DNA of 6,176 nt from Bacillota bacterium. Its GTDB lineage: Bacteria > Bacillota > Limnochordia > Darwinibacteriales > Darwinibacteriaceae. Location: positions 1 through 6,176 of the forward strand of contig JAAZLY010000060.1 of assembly GCA_012799115.1 (NCBI GenBank), in the 5' to 3' direction. Of the stretch, positions 1 through 5,556 are shown piece after piece (position 1 is the first letter of the stretch; every line of letters begins with the position of its first letter). The notes under the pieces were generated by a model, which was given only the letters and a program-made list of their open reading frames with translations, was not told the origin of the DNA and made no database searches. A program made the position numbers and the translations under genes.

Positions 1-437
1 ATTACTTTGATAGTCTGGCCGTCACCCTTATTGCCAACTACGTGCTGGTTGGTGAGGATAATTCCAGAATCCTCAATGATAAATCCGGAGCCCGCGCTTC
101 TTTGCGGTGCCCGAGGACGGTTGGAAAAGGGATCATTGAACCAATAATCGAAAAAGAAGTTATAGAAGGGATCCGTTGTCATCGATCTTGACCCCGGTCT
201 TGGAGTCTCTTCTACGACCGGCCATTCCACCGACAGAAAGACAGTGGCTGGACTTGCCATTTCAGCAATGTCTGCGATGACATAGGGATTATCAACAAAC
301 ATGGGTGCGACAAGTTCCCTAGGAGCCTCCTCCGCCCCTAATACGGTTGTAGGTGATAGGTGGGCTATTACGCCGCTGAAGACTAATAGCACACCGACAA
401 GAAGCAAGACACTGACGATACGTTTTCTCTGTTGCAT
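1..437 (-). CDS. htrA: HtrA/DegP-family serine protease, N-terminal part (runs off the left edge)
   Basis: This is the first 145 codons of a trypsin-like protease of the HtrA/DegP family, which degrades misfolded proteins outside the membrane. The start is ATG at 437, preceded by AGGAGG at 444-449 with 6 nt spacing. The N-terminus has basic residues (MQQRKR) and then one hydrophobic segment, about residues 7-26, that acts as a membrane anchor or signal peptide. A low-complexity linker rich in Phe, Asp, Pro and Arg follows (about residues 75-112). The protease fold begins with GSGFII, and the motif LTNQHVV carries the catalytic His at residue 132. The catalytic Asp, the GNSGG serine motif and the PDZ domain lie beyond the window, so activity cannot be judged. 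The gene is divergent from birA. The family call is firm; the exact paralogue (HtrA, HtrB or YyxA type) is not resolved. Confidence 0.93.
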   Translation of the reverse strand, partial: MQQRKRIVSVLLLVGVLLVFSGVIAHLSPTTVLGAEEAPRELVAPMFVDNPYVIADIAEMASPATVFLSVEWPVVEETPRPGSRSMTTDPFYNFFFDYWFNDPFSNRPRAPQRSAGSGFIIEDSGIILTNQHVVGNKGDGQTIKV

Positions 438-470
438 AATAATCCTCCTAATCTTTTTTTGATCCTTTCT

Positions 471-494
471 AAATACGTATATTATAACGTATTT
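471..494. promoter_or_regulatory. Operator-like inverted repeat between htrA and birA
   Basis: The arms AAATACGT (471-478) and ACGTATTT (487-494) are perfectly complementary and are separated by 8 bp (ATATTATA). The repeat covers the predicted htrA -10 and start region, and also the possible weak birA -10 (TATAAC, 483-488, with TTGATC at 459-464). An 8-8-8 geometry suits a dimeric repressor bound to one face of the helix, and this position would block RNA polymerase in both directions. The regulator is unknown and no regulator gene is seen in the window. Confidence 0.55.
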
Positions 495-510
495 GAATGC
501 AGCCCTGCAA
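481..510 (-). promoter_or_regulatory. Predicted sigma-A type promoter of htrA
   Basis: Read on the minus strand, TTGCAG (505-510) and TATAAT (481-486) are 18 bp apart. The -10 is a perfect consensus and the -35 matches 4 of 6 positions. Transcription would start near 474, giving a leader of about 37 nt before the htrA ATG. No other pair in the gap fits as well. The -10 lies in the centre of an inverted repeat, so the promoter is probably controlled. Confidence 0.6.
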
Positions 511-514
511 GGAG
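509..514 (+). promoter_or_regulatory. Ribosome binding site that sets the birA start
   Basis: AAGGAG lies 7 nt before ATG at 522. The reading frame is open upstream to a TTG at 432, but that start has no SD and would overlap the htrA start codon and both predicted promoters. ATG 522 is therefore preferred. Confidence 0.8.
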
Positions 515-521
515 TGAGCTT

Positions 522-1274
522 ATGATCCGGCCTGTAAAGTCTGTCCAATGGGGGAAGGAAATAGTCAAGACAATTGAAATTTATCCCATGCTGGGCTCCA
601 CTAATCACTTCGCAAGAAGTCACATTAAAAATGGGGGTGCTTCAGGTACAGTATTGTGGGCTTTGAATCAAACAGAGGGTAAGGGACGGCGCGGACGCAA
701 GTGGGATTCGGACGGCTCCTCCTTAACCTTTAGTCTAATTTGGCAGTGTCCTTTGGGCACTCTTCCTGAAAACATCACCCTTACCGTAGGTTTAGCCGTA
801 GTTCAGATTCTAGAGCCCTACTTTCCCGATCTAAAAGTGAAGTGGCCGAACGATTTTTGGATTGGGGAGAAAAAACTAGGTGGAATCCTCACAGAGACGG
901 TTACGATCGGGGGAGAGCGTTGGCTCATTCTTGGGATCGGCCTTAATGTTAATTCATCCCCTGGGGCTGAACAGAGTCCCCGAATTTCCCTCCAAGAGGT
1001 GACTGGCTACCCACGGCCCCGACTGGCGATCCTAGATTTGATCCTTCAAGGTGTTGAGCTGGGATTTCATATGGCCAAGAGCAAGATGGAGCTTTCGCCC
1101 TTATTCAAGCGATATGGTAACTTCATTGATCGTCAAATTACGATCTATCAAGGAGGTTCCTCGTTCCAGGCTCAGGCTATTGATGTACTTGCCGATGGGC
1201 GTCTCCTGATCAAAGACGCCCGCGGAGAGCGGGCGTTATTGCCTGAAGAAATTACGGTGCGTTTTGATCCTTGA
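522..1274 (+). CDS. birA: Biotin--[acetyl-CoA carboxylase] ligase, monofunctional (no HTH domain)
   Basis: This 250-residue enzyme activates biotin with ATP to biotinyl-AMP and transfers it to the lysine of a biotin carboxyl carrier domain, such as that of acetyl-CoA or pyruvate carboxylase, in the cytoplasm. The family motifs are complete: GSTN at 25-28, the adenylate-binding loop GKGRRG at 53-58, KWPND at 107-111, KLGGIL at 118-123 with the conserved Lys, and GIGLNVN at 138-144. A small SH3-like C-terminal domain follows from about residue 203. The protein starts almost directly at the catalytic domain and lacks the N-terminal winged helix of E. coli and B. subtilis BirA, so it should not act as the biotin-operon repressor. 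It is divergent from htrA and followed by selC on the same strand. No convincing terminator is seen after the stop codon. Confidence 0.93.
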   Translation: MIRPVKSVQWGKEIVKTIEIYPMLGSTNHFARSHIKNGGASGTVLWALNQTEGKGRRGRKWDSDGSSLTFSLIWQCPLGTLPENITLTVGLAVVQILEPYFPDLKVKWPNDFWIGEKKLGGILTETVTIGGERWLILGIGLNVNSSPGAEQSPRISLQEVTGYPRPRLAILDLILQGVELGFHMAKSKMELSPLFKRYGNFIDRQITIYQGGSSFQAQAIDVLADGRLLIKDARGERALLPEEITVRFDP

Positions 1275-1312
1275 TCAGGCAAGCATCCTGGAGTTTCGCC
1301 TTGGAAATCCAC

Positions 1313-1340
1313 TTGCTATTCGTGATAACTGTGGTACAAT
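1313..1340 (+). promoter_or_regulatory. Predicted promoter of selC
   Basis: TTGCTA (1313-1318) and TACAAT (1335-1340) are 16 bp apart. TGG directly precedes the -10, giving an extended -10 (TGn). The start site would fall near 1347, a few bases before the mature tRNA 5' end at 1351, so the precursor would have a very short leader for RNase P. The spacing is one base shorter than ideal. Confidence 0.55.
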
Positions 1341-1350
1341 AGGAGAGCAA

Positions 1351-1450
1351 GGGAGGATCTGAGTTCCTGGTGGGCTCCGCAGGCTTCAAACCTGTCAGGG
1401 GGGTAACAAGGGTTATCCTCGGTGGGTTCGATTCCCATATCTTCCCGCCA
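1351..1450 (+). tRNA. selC: tRNA-Sec, anticodon TCA (UCA), CCA encoded
   Basis: This is the selenocysteine tRNA that reads UGA. It is charged with serine and converted by SelA. The fold is complete: acceptor stem of 8 bp (1351-1358 with 1439-1446, one G-U pair); D stem of 6 bp (GAGTTC with GGGCTC, two wobble pairs); anticodon stem 1379-1383 with 1391-1395 and loop CTTCAAA with anticodon TCA at 1386-1388; a long variable arm of about 9 bp built on GGGTAAC and GTTATCC; T stem of 5 bp (1422-1426 with 1434-1438) and loop TTCGATT. The 8+5 acceptor/T arrangement, 6-bp D stem and very long variable arm are the marks of bacterial tRNA-Sec and exclude an ordinary tRNA or suppressor. G1447 is the discriminator base and CCA is 1448-1450. 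The gene is intact, with no sign of an integrated element at its 3' end. It converges on selB with no spacer. Confidence 0.97.
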
Positions 1451-3337
1451 TTAGATACGTTCGGGACGTTTGCCAAGTGTGCGAGCGTCCCCTTTTCTTT
1501 TGGTGATTCCCTGTGCATCGAAATACTCCAAAAAGGCAAGGGCAAACTTGCGACTGGTATCAAAACGGTCTCTAAAGGTACTGAGTTCGAATCCGTTTTG
1601 GAATGCTTCCTCGGAGAAGAGTATATCCAGTATGCCGTTAACGACATCGGGGGTTGTCCAGTGTTCGTTGGAAAGTGGAACCAAACACCCCAAGTGGCTA
1701 CCTGCATAGAGCAGTTCACTGGAGAAGCCACGTTCATTCAAGGCGCCTAAGGTCAGGGGCTCGTAGGGCTTTTGCATCATCAGCCCTTGGATCTCTGCAA
1801 CTTGTCTTTCCTCATCATCTGTGAGGACGACCTGATGTTGACTACTACTGATGGCTCCCTTGGCGTCTTTCAGGTCTGGGGTCTCGCTTAGGATCTGGTC
1901 AAAGAGCCTAGACGGTAGACCTGTGCTAGCCCGAAGGGTTTCTTTGCTAGGCCCCGGTGCCAAAGGATTGGCCCGGTGAAACTCTTCTACCTGTGCCCTG
2001 AGGTAGCTTTGAACCTTGTTGTACTGATCTGGGGCTAGAACGTAGTCGCCCAGTACGTGTAGATCTGGATGGATCGTCAAACCCTCCTCTTTGAACTGGG
2101 CCTTGGTCCAATAGGTACGGTCGCCTGCTTTAGCCAGTCCTAGGGTTTCTGGACTACTATGGTACTTTGCTTGGAGCGCCTCTAAATTAAGGAAAGCCTC
2201 GGGTTTTTCAAAGGGAAAGAGGTGTCTACGGCGCTTAGGACCCACCAGACGTAAATTGTGGCCCCGTACCGGTACACCTTCTTCGATAAACTGTCCTCCT
2301 CCTAATGTGTCTTGGAGCTCGCTATGGCGGAGGATAAAACGATCGTGGAAACTAAAATGGGCTGGAAGCTCTAGTTCTAGTTGAACATAGCCCTCTTGTC
2401 CAGGCTCCAAATGATCTGCTCCGAGAACCTTTACCGTTGACAAAGTTTCGAGTGTTCCTACATAGAGTTTGACCTGTTGACCCGTTTCCAGGGGTGCTGG
2501 CGCCTGGGGCAGAACTCGCACATAGGAATTAATCAACGTATAATACGGGCGTCGCTTCGGAAGGGCAAGATACATACCCCGGGTTAGGCTTTCCTTTTCG
2601 ACTCCAGTGAGGTTGACTGCGAGACGAGAATGGGGTACTCCGTGTTCCACCGCCTTGGTCTGGGTTTGTAAGGTGCGAATCCGGGCCTCGTGACCCCCCG
2701 GTTCAATCACGACATCCATGCCGACTTCGAGTGAACCACCGATCAAGGTGCCCGTAACAACTGTGCCAGCACCCTTGATGGTAAAGACCCGATCAATCCA
2801 AAGCAGAGGATTATCTTCTTCTTGGTCTTGGGGCATAGGAACCAGGAGCTCGTTTAAGGCATCTTTCAAGGTATCGATGTTATAACCGGTAACAGCCGAG
2901 ACTGGAACAATGGGGAAATCCTTGAGTGACGTCTCCGCAAGGTGTTCCTGAATGTCTGCCTCGACAAGGCTCAGCCACTCCTCCTCTACCAAGTCTGCCT
3001 TGGTAAGGGCAACCAGTCCTCGTTTCACACCATATAGATCGAGAATCTCTACATGTTCCTGGGTTTGCGGCATCCAGCCATCGTCAGCGGCAATGACCAG
3101 AAGGACGAAGTCCACTTGTCCAATCCCCGCCAACATGTTCTTTACCAGGCGGTGGTGGCCAGGAACGTCTACCACGCCAACATTACCTCGGGGAAGTGAG
3201 AACCAGGCGAAGCCTAGATCTACGGTCATGCCTCGAGACTGTTCTTCTTGCAGTCGATCGGGATTGATACCAGTAAGGGCAGTAATGAGTGTTGACTTAC
3301 CATGATCGATGTGACCAGCGGTACCCATGATAAACAT
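1451..3337 (-). CDS. selB: Selenocysteine-specific translation elongation factor SelB
   Basis: SelB is the GTPase that carries Sec-tRNA-Sec to the ribosome at UGA codons followed by a SECIS hairpin. At 628 residues it has the usual bacterial length. Domain 1 has all the GTPase motifs: GHIDHGKST (8-16), RGMT (35-38), DVPGH (57-61), TKAD (112-115, the form also seen in E. coli SelB instead of NKxD) and SAV (147-149). Domain 2 begins at about 181 (DRVFTIKGAGTVVTGTL) and domain 3 at about 265. From about 365 to the end are the winged-helix repeats, the last of which binds SECIS RNA; the tail KRKGDARTL is typical of the family. The start is ATG at 3337, with AGGGGAGG (3347-3354) 9 nt upstream inside selA. 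The second ATG at 3328 is too far from this SD. The ATG shares its A with the selA stop (TAATG), so the pair is translationally coupled. The TAA stop (1451-1453) touches the selC CCA end. Confidence 0.98.
   Translation of the reverse strand: MFIMGTAGHIDHGKSTLITALTGINPDRLQEEQSRGMTVDLGFAWFSLPRGNVGVVDVPGHHRLVKNMLAGIGQVDFVLLVIAADDGWMPQTQEHVEILDLYGVKRGLVALTKADLVEEEWLSLVEADIQEHLAETSLKDFPIVPVSAVTGYNIDTLKDALNELLVPMPQDQEEDNPLLWIDRVFTIKGAGTVVTGTLIGGSLEVGMDVVIEPGGHEARIRTLQTQTKAVEHGVPHSRLAVNLTGVEKESLTRGMYLALPKRRPYYTLINSYVRVLPQAPAPLETGQQVKLYVGTLETLSTVKVLGADHLEPGQEGYVQLELELPAHFSFHDRFILRHSELQDTLGGGQFIEEGVPVRGHNLRLVGPKRRRHLFPFEKPEAFLNLEALQAKYHSSPETLGLAKAGDRTYWTKAQFKEEGLTIHPDLHVLGDYVLAPDQYNKVQSYLRAQVEEFHRANPLAPGPSKETLRASTGLPSRLFDQILSETPDLKDAKGAISSSQHQVVLTDDEERQVAEIQGLMMQKPYEPLTLGALNERGFSSELLYAGSHLGCLVPLSNEHWTTPDVVNGILDILFSEEAFQNGFELSTFRDRFDTSRKFALAFLEYFDAQGITKRKGDARTLGKRPERI
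1463..1501 (+). terminator. Rho-independent terminator of selC, inside the selB 3' coding end
   Basis: GGGACGTTTGC (1463-1473) pairs over 11 bp with GCGAGCGTCCC (1481-1491), counting two G-U pairs, around a 7-nt loop. TTTTCTTTT (1493-1501) follows after one C. It begins 12 nt after the tRNA CCA, the right place to end the selC precursor. The whole element lies antisense to SelB codons 613-625. On the selB strand the two wobbles become C-A mismatches and no U-tract follows, so it should act only in the selC direction. Confidence 0.82.
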
Positions 3338-4710
3338 TACTTAAGACCTCCCCTCAAGATGGCCAGGACTGACTCGTCCTGGGAATCAAGGACTGTCCGT
3401 GGGTCCAAGAGGACTCGGTCTTGCACAATCCTACCCATGATGGGGGGATTTCTTCTCCGTAGCCACTCGTGTAGCTCGGCACTGGAGAGCTTGGGACTTT
3501 GTAAGGCCAAGGCCCAGGAAGCAATGGTCTCACCTGGGAGAGAACCACCGCCCATCGTGGATTCTGCTGCGACGACTTCTCCTTGGAGTCCTGGACCCAA
3601 TTGACTTTGCCACGCTTCGGCTCTCTGTTTAACGTGACTCGGATCGAGTTGAGCCATGGCACAGAGTGGAAGCTCTTTATAGTCCTTATTCAGGTGCAGT
3701 TCTAAGACAGCCTCGAGGGCAATAAGGGAAAGCTTATCTATACGTAGCGCTCTGAGGAGAGGGTCGCGTTTAATGATATCCACTAGGTCCTTACGTCCGC
3801 TAATGATACCCGCCTGGGGTCCTCCAAAGAGTTTGTCACCGCTGTAGGTTACAATATGACTATGTTTCAGGGCACTTGAAACAAGGGGCTCTGCGAAGGG
3901 CTCGAAGGCGCCGCTACCAATATCTTCAATGAGCAAGATTCCTCGTTCCTGCGCAAGCTGGGCCAACTCTTCCCTTGGTGTGCTTTCGGTAAAGCCAATC
4001 ATGGCATAGTTACTCGGATGGACAAGCAAGATCGCTTTGGTCTGTTCGGTAATGGCCGCAGCGTAATCTGTGACCCTGGTTCGGTTTGTGGTGCCTACTT
4101 CTTTGAGCTGGCAGCCACTTGCGGCCATCACGTCAGGAACCCGGAACCCACCACCGATTTCCACCAACTGTCCCCTGGATACAATCACCTCTTGGCCAGC
4201 TGTTAACGCCTTGAGTGCAACCAAGACCGCTCCAGCATTGTTATTGACAATCACAGTGTCGAGTGAACTTGTCGTGTCTGATGGTCCTAGTTCTGCAGCC
4301 AAGAGTAAATTAAAGAGTCTGGCCACGCTTGCATAGCGGCTTCCCCTTGCGCCGCTCCTCAGATCGAGCTCAAGATTGAAGTAACCCTCACCAAGTGCGC
4401 GTAAACGCTCCAGCGCGACCTGTGGCAGAGGGGCTCGTCCTAGGTTGGTATGTAAAAGTACGCCTGTTGCGTTAATGACAGGTTGGAACTTCCGTTTCTT
4501 GCTTGTCTCCAGCTCTAAAGCAATACGTGACATGATTTCCTGTTGGGGAATCGCTTCCTCACGTGCGGCAATTTCTTGTCGAAGCTGATCAAGTGTGCTT
4601 CTAACCACCGCGGTTACCTCGACACTCGATAACCCCTGGGATACTTGGATAATCTGTGGGTCCGCAAGGACTTTATTAACAGCCGGAATATGGCGATATA
4701 GGTTTGACAT
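3337..4710 (-). CDS. selA: L-seryl-tRNA(Sec) selenium transferase SelA
   Basis: SelA is the PLP enzyme that converts Ser-tRNA-Sec to Sec-tRNA-Sec with selenophosphate. In E. coli and Aquifex it is a cytoplasmic decamer. The 457 residues match the usual length (E. coli 463). An N-terminal tRNA-binding region with the typical beginning (YRHIPAVNKVL) spans about residues 1-75. The catalytic core starts at about 77 with PVINATGVLLHTNLGRAPL and contains NNNAGAVLVAL (156-166), QLVEIGGGFRVPDVM (181-195), VGTTNRT (205-211) and EDIGSGAFEPF (262-272). The PLP lysine is K293 in YSGDKLFGGPQAG. The start is ATG at 4710 with a purine-rich SD (AAGGGGAGGAG, 4722-4732) 11 nt upstream, slightly long. It is the first gene of selAB, overlaps selB by 1 nt, and lies 93 nt after a small basic ORF. 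No key residue is missing. Confidence 0.98.
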   Translation of the reverse strand: MSNLYRHIPAVNKVLADPQIIQVSQGLSSVEVTAVVRSTLDQLRQEIAAREEAIPQQEIMSRIALELETSKKRKFQPVINATGVLLHTNLGRAPLPQVALERLRALGEGYFNLELDLRSGARGSRYASVARLFNLLLAAELGPSDTTSSLDTVIVNNNAGAVLVALKALTAGQEVIVSRGQLVEIGGGFRVPDVMAASGCQLKEVGTTNRTRVTDYAAAITEQTKAILLVHPSNYAMIGFTESTPREELAQLAQERGILLIEDIGSGAFEPFAEPLVSSALKHSHIVTYSGDKLFGGPQAGIISGRKDLVDIIKRDPLLRALRIDKLSLIALEAVLELHLNKDYKELPLCAMAQLDPSHVKQRAEAWQSQLGPGLQGEVVAAESTMGGGSLPGETIASWALALQSPKLSSAELHEWLRRRNPPIMGRIVQDRVLLDPRTVLDSQDESVLAILRGGLK

Positions 4711-4720
4711 CGTGCTTCGT

Positions 4721-4792
4721 ACTCCTCCCCTTACACATGATGATTGCTTGGCAATCTATAATCATCCTAATGTATACGACATAAGGAGGAGG
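4721..4792 (-). promoter_or_regulatory. Possible structured leader of selA with SD-sequestering stem
   Basis: On the selA strand CTCCTCCTT (4791-4783) can pair over 9 bp, including two G-U pairs, with GGGGAGGAG (4730-4722), the selA SD. Between them lie an inner stem GATGATT/AATCATC (4766-4760 with 4745-4739, 14-nt loop) and a competing hairpin GATTGC/GCAATC (4756-4751 with 4747-4742, 3-nt loop), which share bases and cannot both form. Only a transcript that starts upstream of 4792, for example by read-through from spmAB, would carry the outer stem. I match it to no known riboswitch family, and it lacks the features of a SECIS element. Confidence 0.35.
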
Positions 4793-4803
4793 CAACCCTT
4801 TTC

Positions 4804-4962
4804 TTACCGTGGATCCGAATGCTTTGCTAACGCTTTCTCTAGGACACCAAGACCCCGCTCTTTTGAAGCAGGAGTCAGACTTTTGTGCTCACTGATCGTC
4901 TTCATGGCTGCAGCAATCATCTCTCTTTTTTCTCTCTTGGTGAGTTTGTGCAAACCATCCAC
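4804..4962 (-). CDS. Small basic hypothetical protein (52 codons)
   Basis: I do not recognise this protein. The start is GTG at 4962, chosen because AAGGAG (4970-4975) lies 7 nt upstream. The frame is open further to a TTG at 5028 inside spmB, but that start has no SD. The product has 52 residues, 12 Lys/Arg and 7 acidic residues, and no hydrophobic membrane segment. It is likely two helices: about residues 6-26 (KLTKREKREMIAAAMKTI) and 33-48 (SKERGLGVLEKALAKH), joined by a Ser-Leu-Thr-Pro turn. It could be a small cytoplasmic nucleic-acid-binding or partner protein, but that is only a guess. It begins 43 nt after the spmB stop on the same strand and ends 93 nt before selA, so it is probably co-transcribed with spmAB. 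The SD and the gene-like placement support it; the lack of a recognisable family is the main doubt. Confidence 0.6.
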   Translation of the reverse strand: MDGLHKLTKREKREMIAAAMKTISEHKSLTPASKERGLGVLEKALAKHSDPR

Positions 4963-4969
4963 TTCCTTT

Positions 4970-4975
4970 CTCCTT
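4970..4975 (-). promoter_or_regulatory. Ribosome binding site that sets the start of the small ORF
   Basis: AAGGAG, read on the minus strand, lies 7 nt before GTG at 4962. It is in the gap just after the spmB stop and is the main evidence that the 52-codon ORF is translated separately. Confidence 0.65.
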
Positions 4976-5005
4976 TGAGAATCAGTATGGCCAGATTTTG
5001 GGAGA

Positions 5006-5539
5006 CTATCCAAAATAACGTAAGACAATATAGAGAGCTCCTAGAGCGCCGGCGCCATCTGCTAGGAGAGAGGTAGCTAGGGTGTGCCTTGTTCTTTTTA
5101 GACCTACTGAGCCTGCGTAGACTGTGAGAACATAGAGTGTTGTCTCACTACTACCCATCACCGTTGAGGCTAGACGTCCAATAAAGGAGTCCGGACCAAA
5201 GGTGTCTAGGATCTGTGAGAGAATAGCGAGGGATCCAGACCCGGAAATCGGCCGCATCAAAGCCAGAGGCAAGACTTCCCTGGGAAAACCGAGCCACTGG
5301 GTGACAGGACTTAAGAAATTAATGAGTTGGCCAAGGGCGCCCGATTGCTCAAACACTTGAATGGCTACAAGCATACCCACCAGGTAGGGGAGGATCCTGA
5401 CCGCACTTCGCCACCCCTCCTGGGCACCTTCTACAAAACTCTCATAGATCGACACGCGCTTGGATAGTCCCAGTGTGGTTATTCCTAGAAGTAACATGGG
5501 TATTGCCCAGCGAGAAAGCCCTTGGATAGCTAGTGACAT
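5006..5539 (-). CDS. spmB: Spore maturation protein B
   Basis: SpmB is a membrane protein needed, with SpmA, for normal dehydration of the spore core; loss in B. subtilis and Clostridium perfringens gives spores with more core water and lower heat resistance. At 177 residues it has the usual length (B. subtilis 178). It belongs to the nucleoside-recognition/gate membrane family. Hydrophobic segments are seen at about 8-24, 48-62, 88-110 and 155-175. The family blocks ALMRPISGSGSLAI (93-106) and MGSSETTLYVLTVY (128-141) are both present. The start is ATG at 5539 with AGGAGGG (5547-5553) 7 nt upstream. It starts 17 nt after the spmA stop, so the two are one operon. A perfect 7-bp inverted repeat around a GCGCCGGCGC palindrome (5038-5068) lies near its 3' end. 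Confidence 0.95.
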   Translation of the reverse strand: MSLAIQGLSRWAIPMLLLGITTLGLSKRVSIYESFVEGAQEGWRSAVRILPYLVGMLVAIQVFEQSGALGQLINFLSPVTQWLGFPREVLPLALMRPISGSGSLAILSQILDTFGPDSFIGRLASTVMGSSETTLYVLTVYAGSVGLKRTRHTLATSLLADGAGALGALYIVLRYFG

Positions 5540-5556
5540 ACAGATTCCCTCCTAAC

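Noticed and set aside
432..521. N-terminal extension of birA from TTG at 432
   Set aside because: The extension has no SD, overlaps the htrA start codon and RBS and the promoter region, and adds sequence unlike a winged helix. ATG 522 has AAGGAG at ideal spacing.
1216..1236. Perfect 8-bp hairpin (ACGCCCGC / GCGGGCGT) near the birA 3' end as a terminator
   Set aside because: It lies 38 nt before the birA stop, inside conserved C-terminal domain codons, and is followed by TATTG, not a U-tract. It is probably a result of Ala/Arg/Gly codons.
1351..1450. tRNA-Sec as a suppressor tRNA or tRNA-Leu/Ser relative
   Set aside because: The 8-bp acceptor, 6-bp D stem, UCA anticodon and place next to selB and selA leave only tRNA-Sec.
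1252..1737. Minus-strand 161-codon ORF crossing selC
   Set aside because: It is in another frame of selB and runs antisense through the tRNA; it has no family features.
1370..1750. Plus-strand 126-codon ORF crossing selC
   Set aside because: It runs through the tRNA-Sec gene and then antisense to conserved SelB winged-helix sequence. It is a frame shadow.
4739..4766. SECIS-like element before selA, as in E. coli
   Set aside because: The hairpins lack a bulged U and the G/U-containing apical loop of a bacterial SECIS, and the stems are short and AT-rich.
4783..4892. Plus-strand SD-like AAGGAGGAGG followed by a 28-codon ORF from GTG 4809
   Set aside because: The spacing of 16-18 nt is too long and the ORF is antisense to the small minus-strand gene. 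The purine tract is better explained as the complement of the selA leader pyrimidine tract.
4963..5028. Longer form of the small ORF from TTG at 5028, overlapping spmB
   Set aside because: There is no SD before this TTG, and AAGGAG falls inside the extended ORF just before GTG 4962, which fits better as the start.
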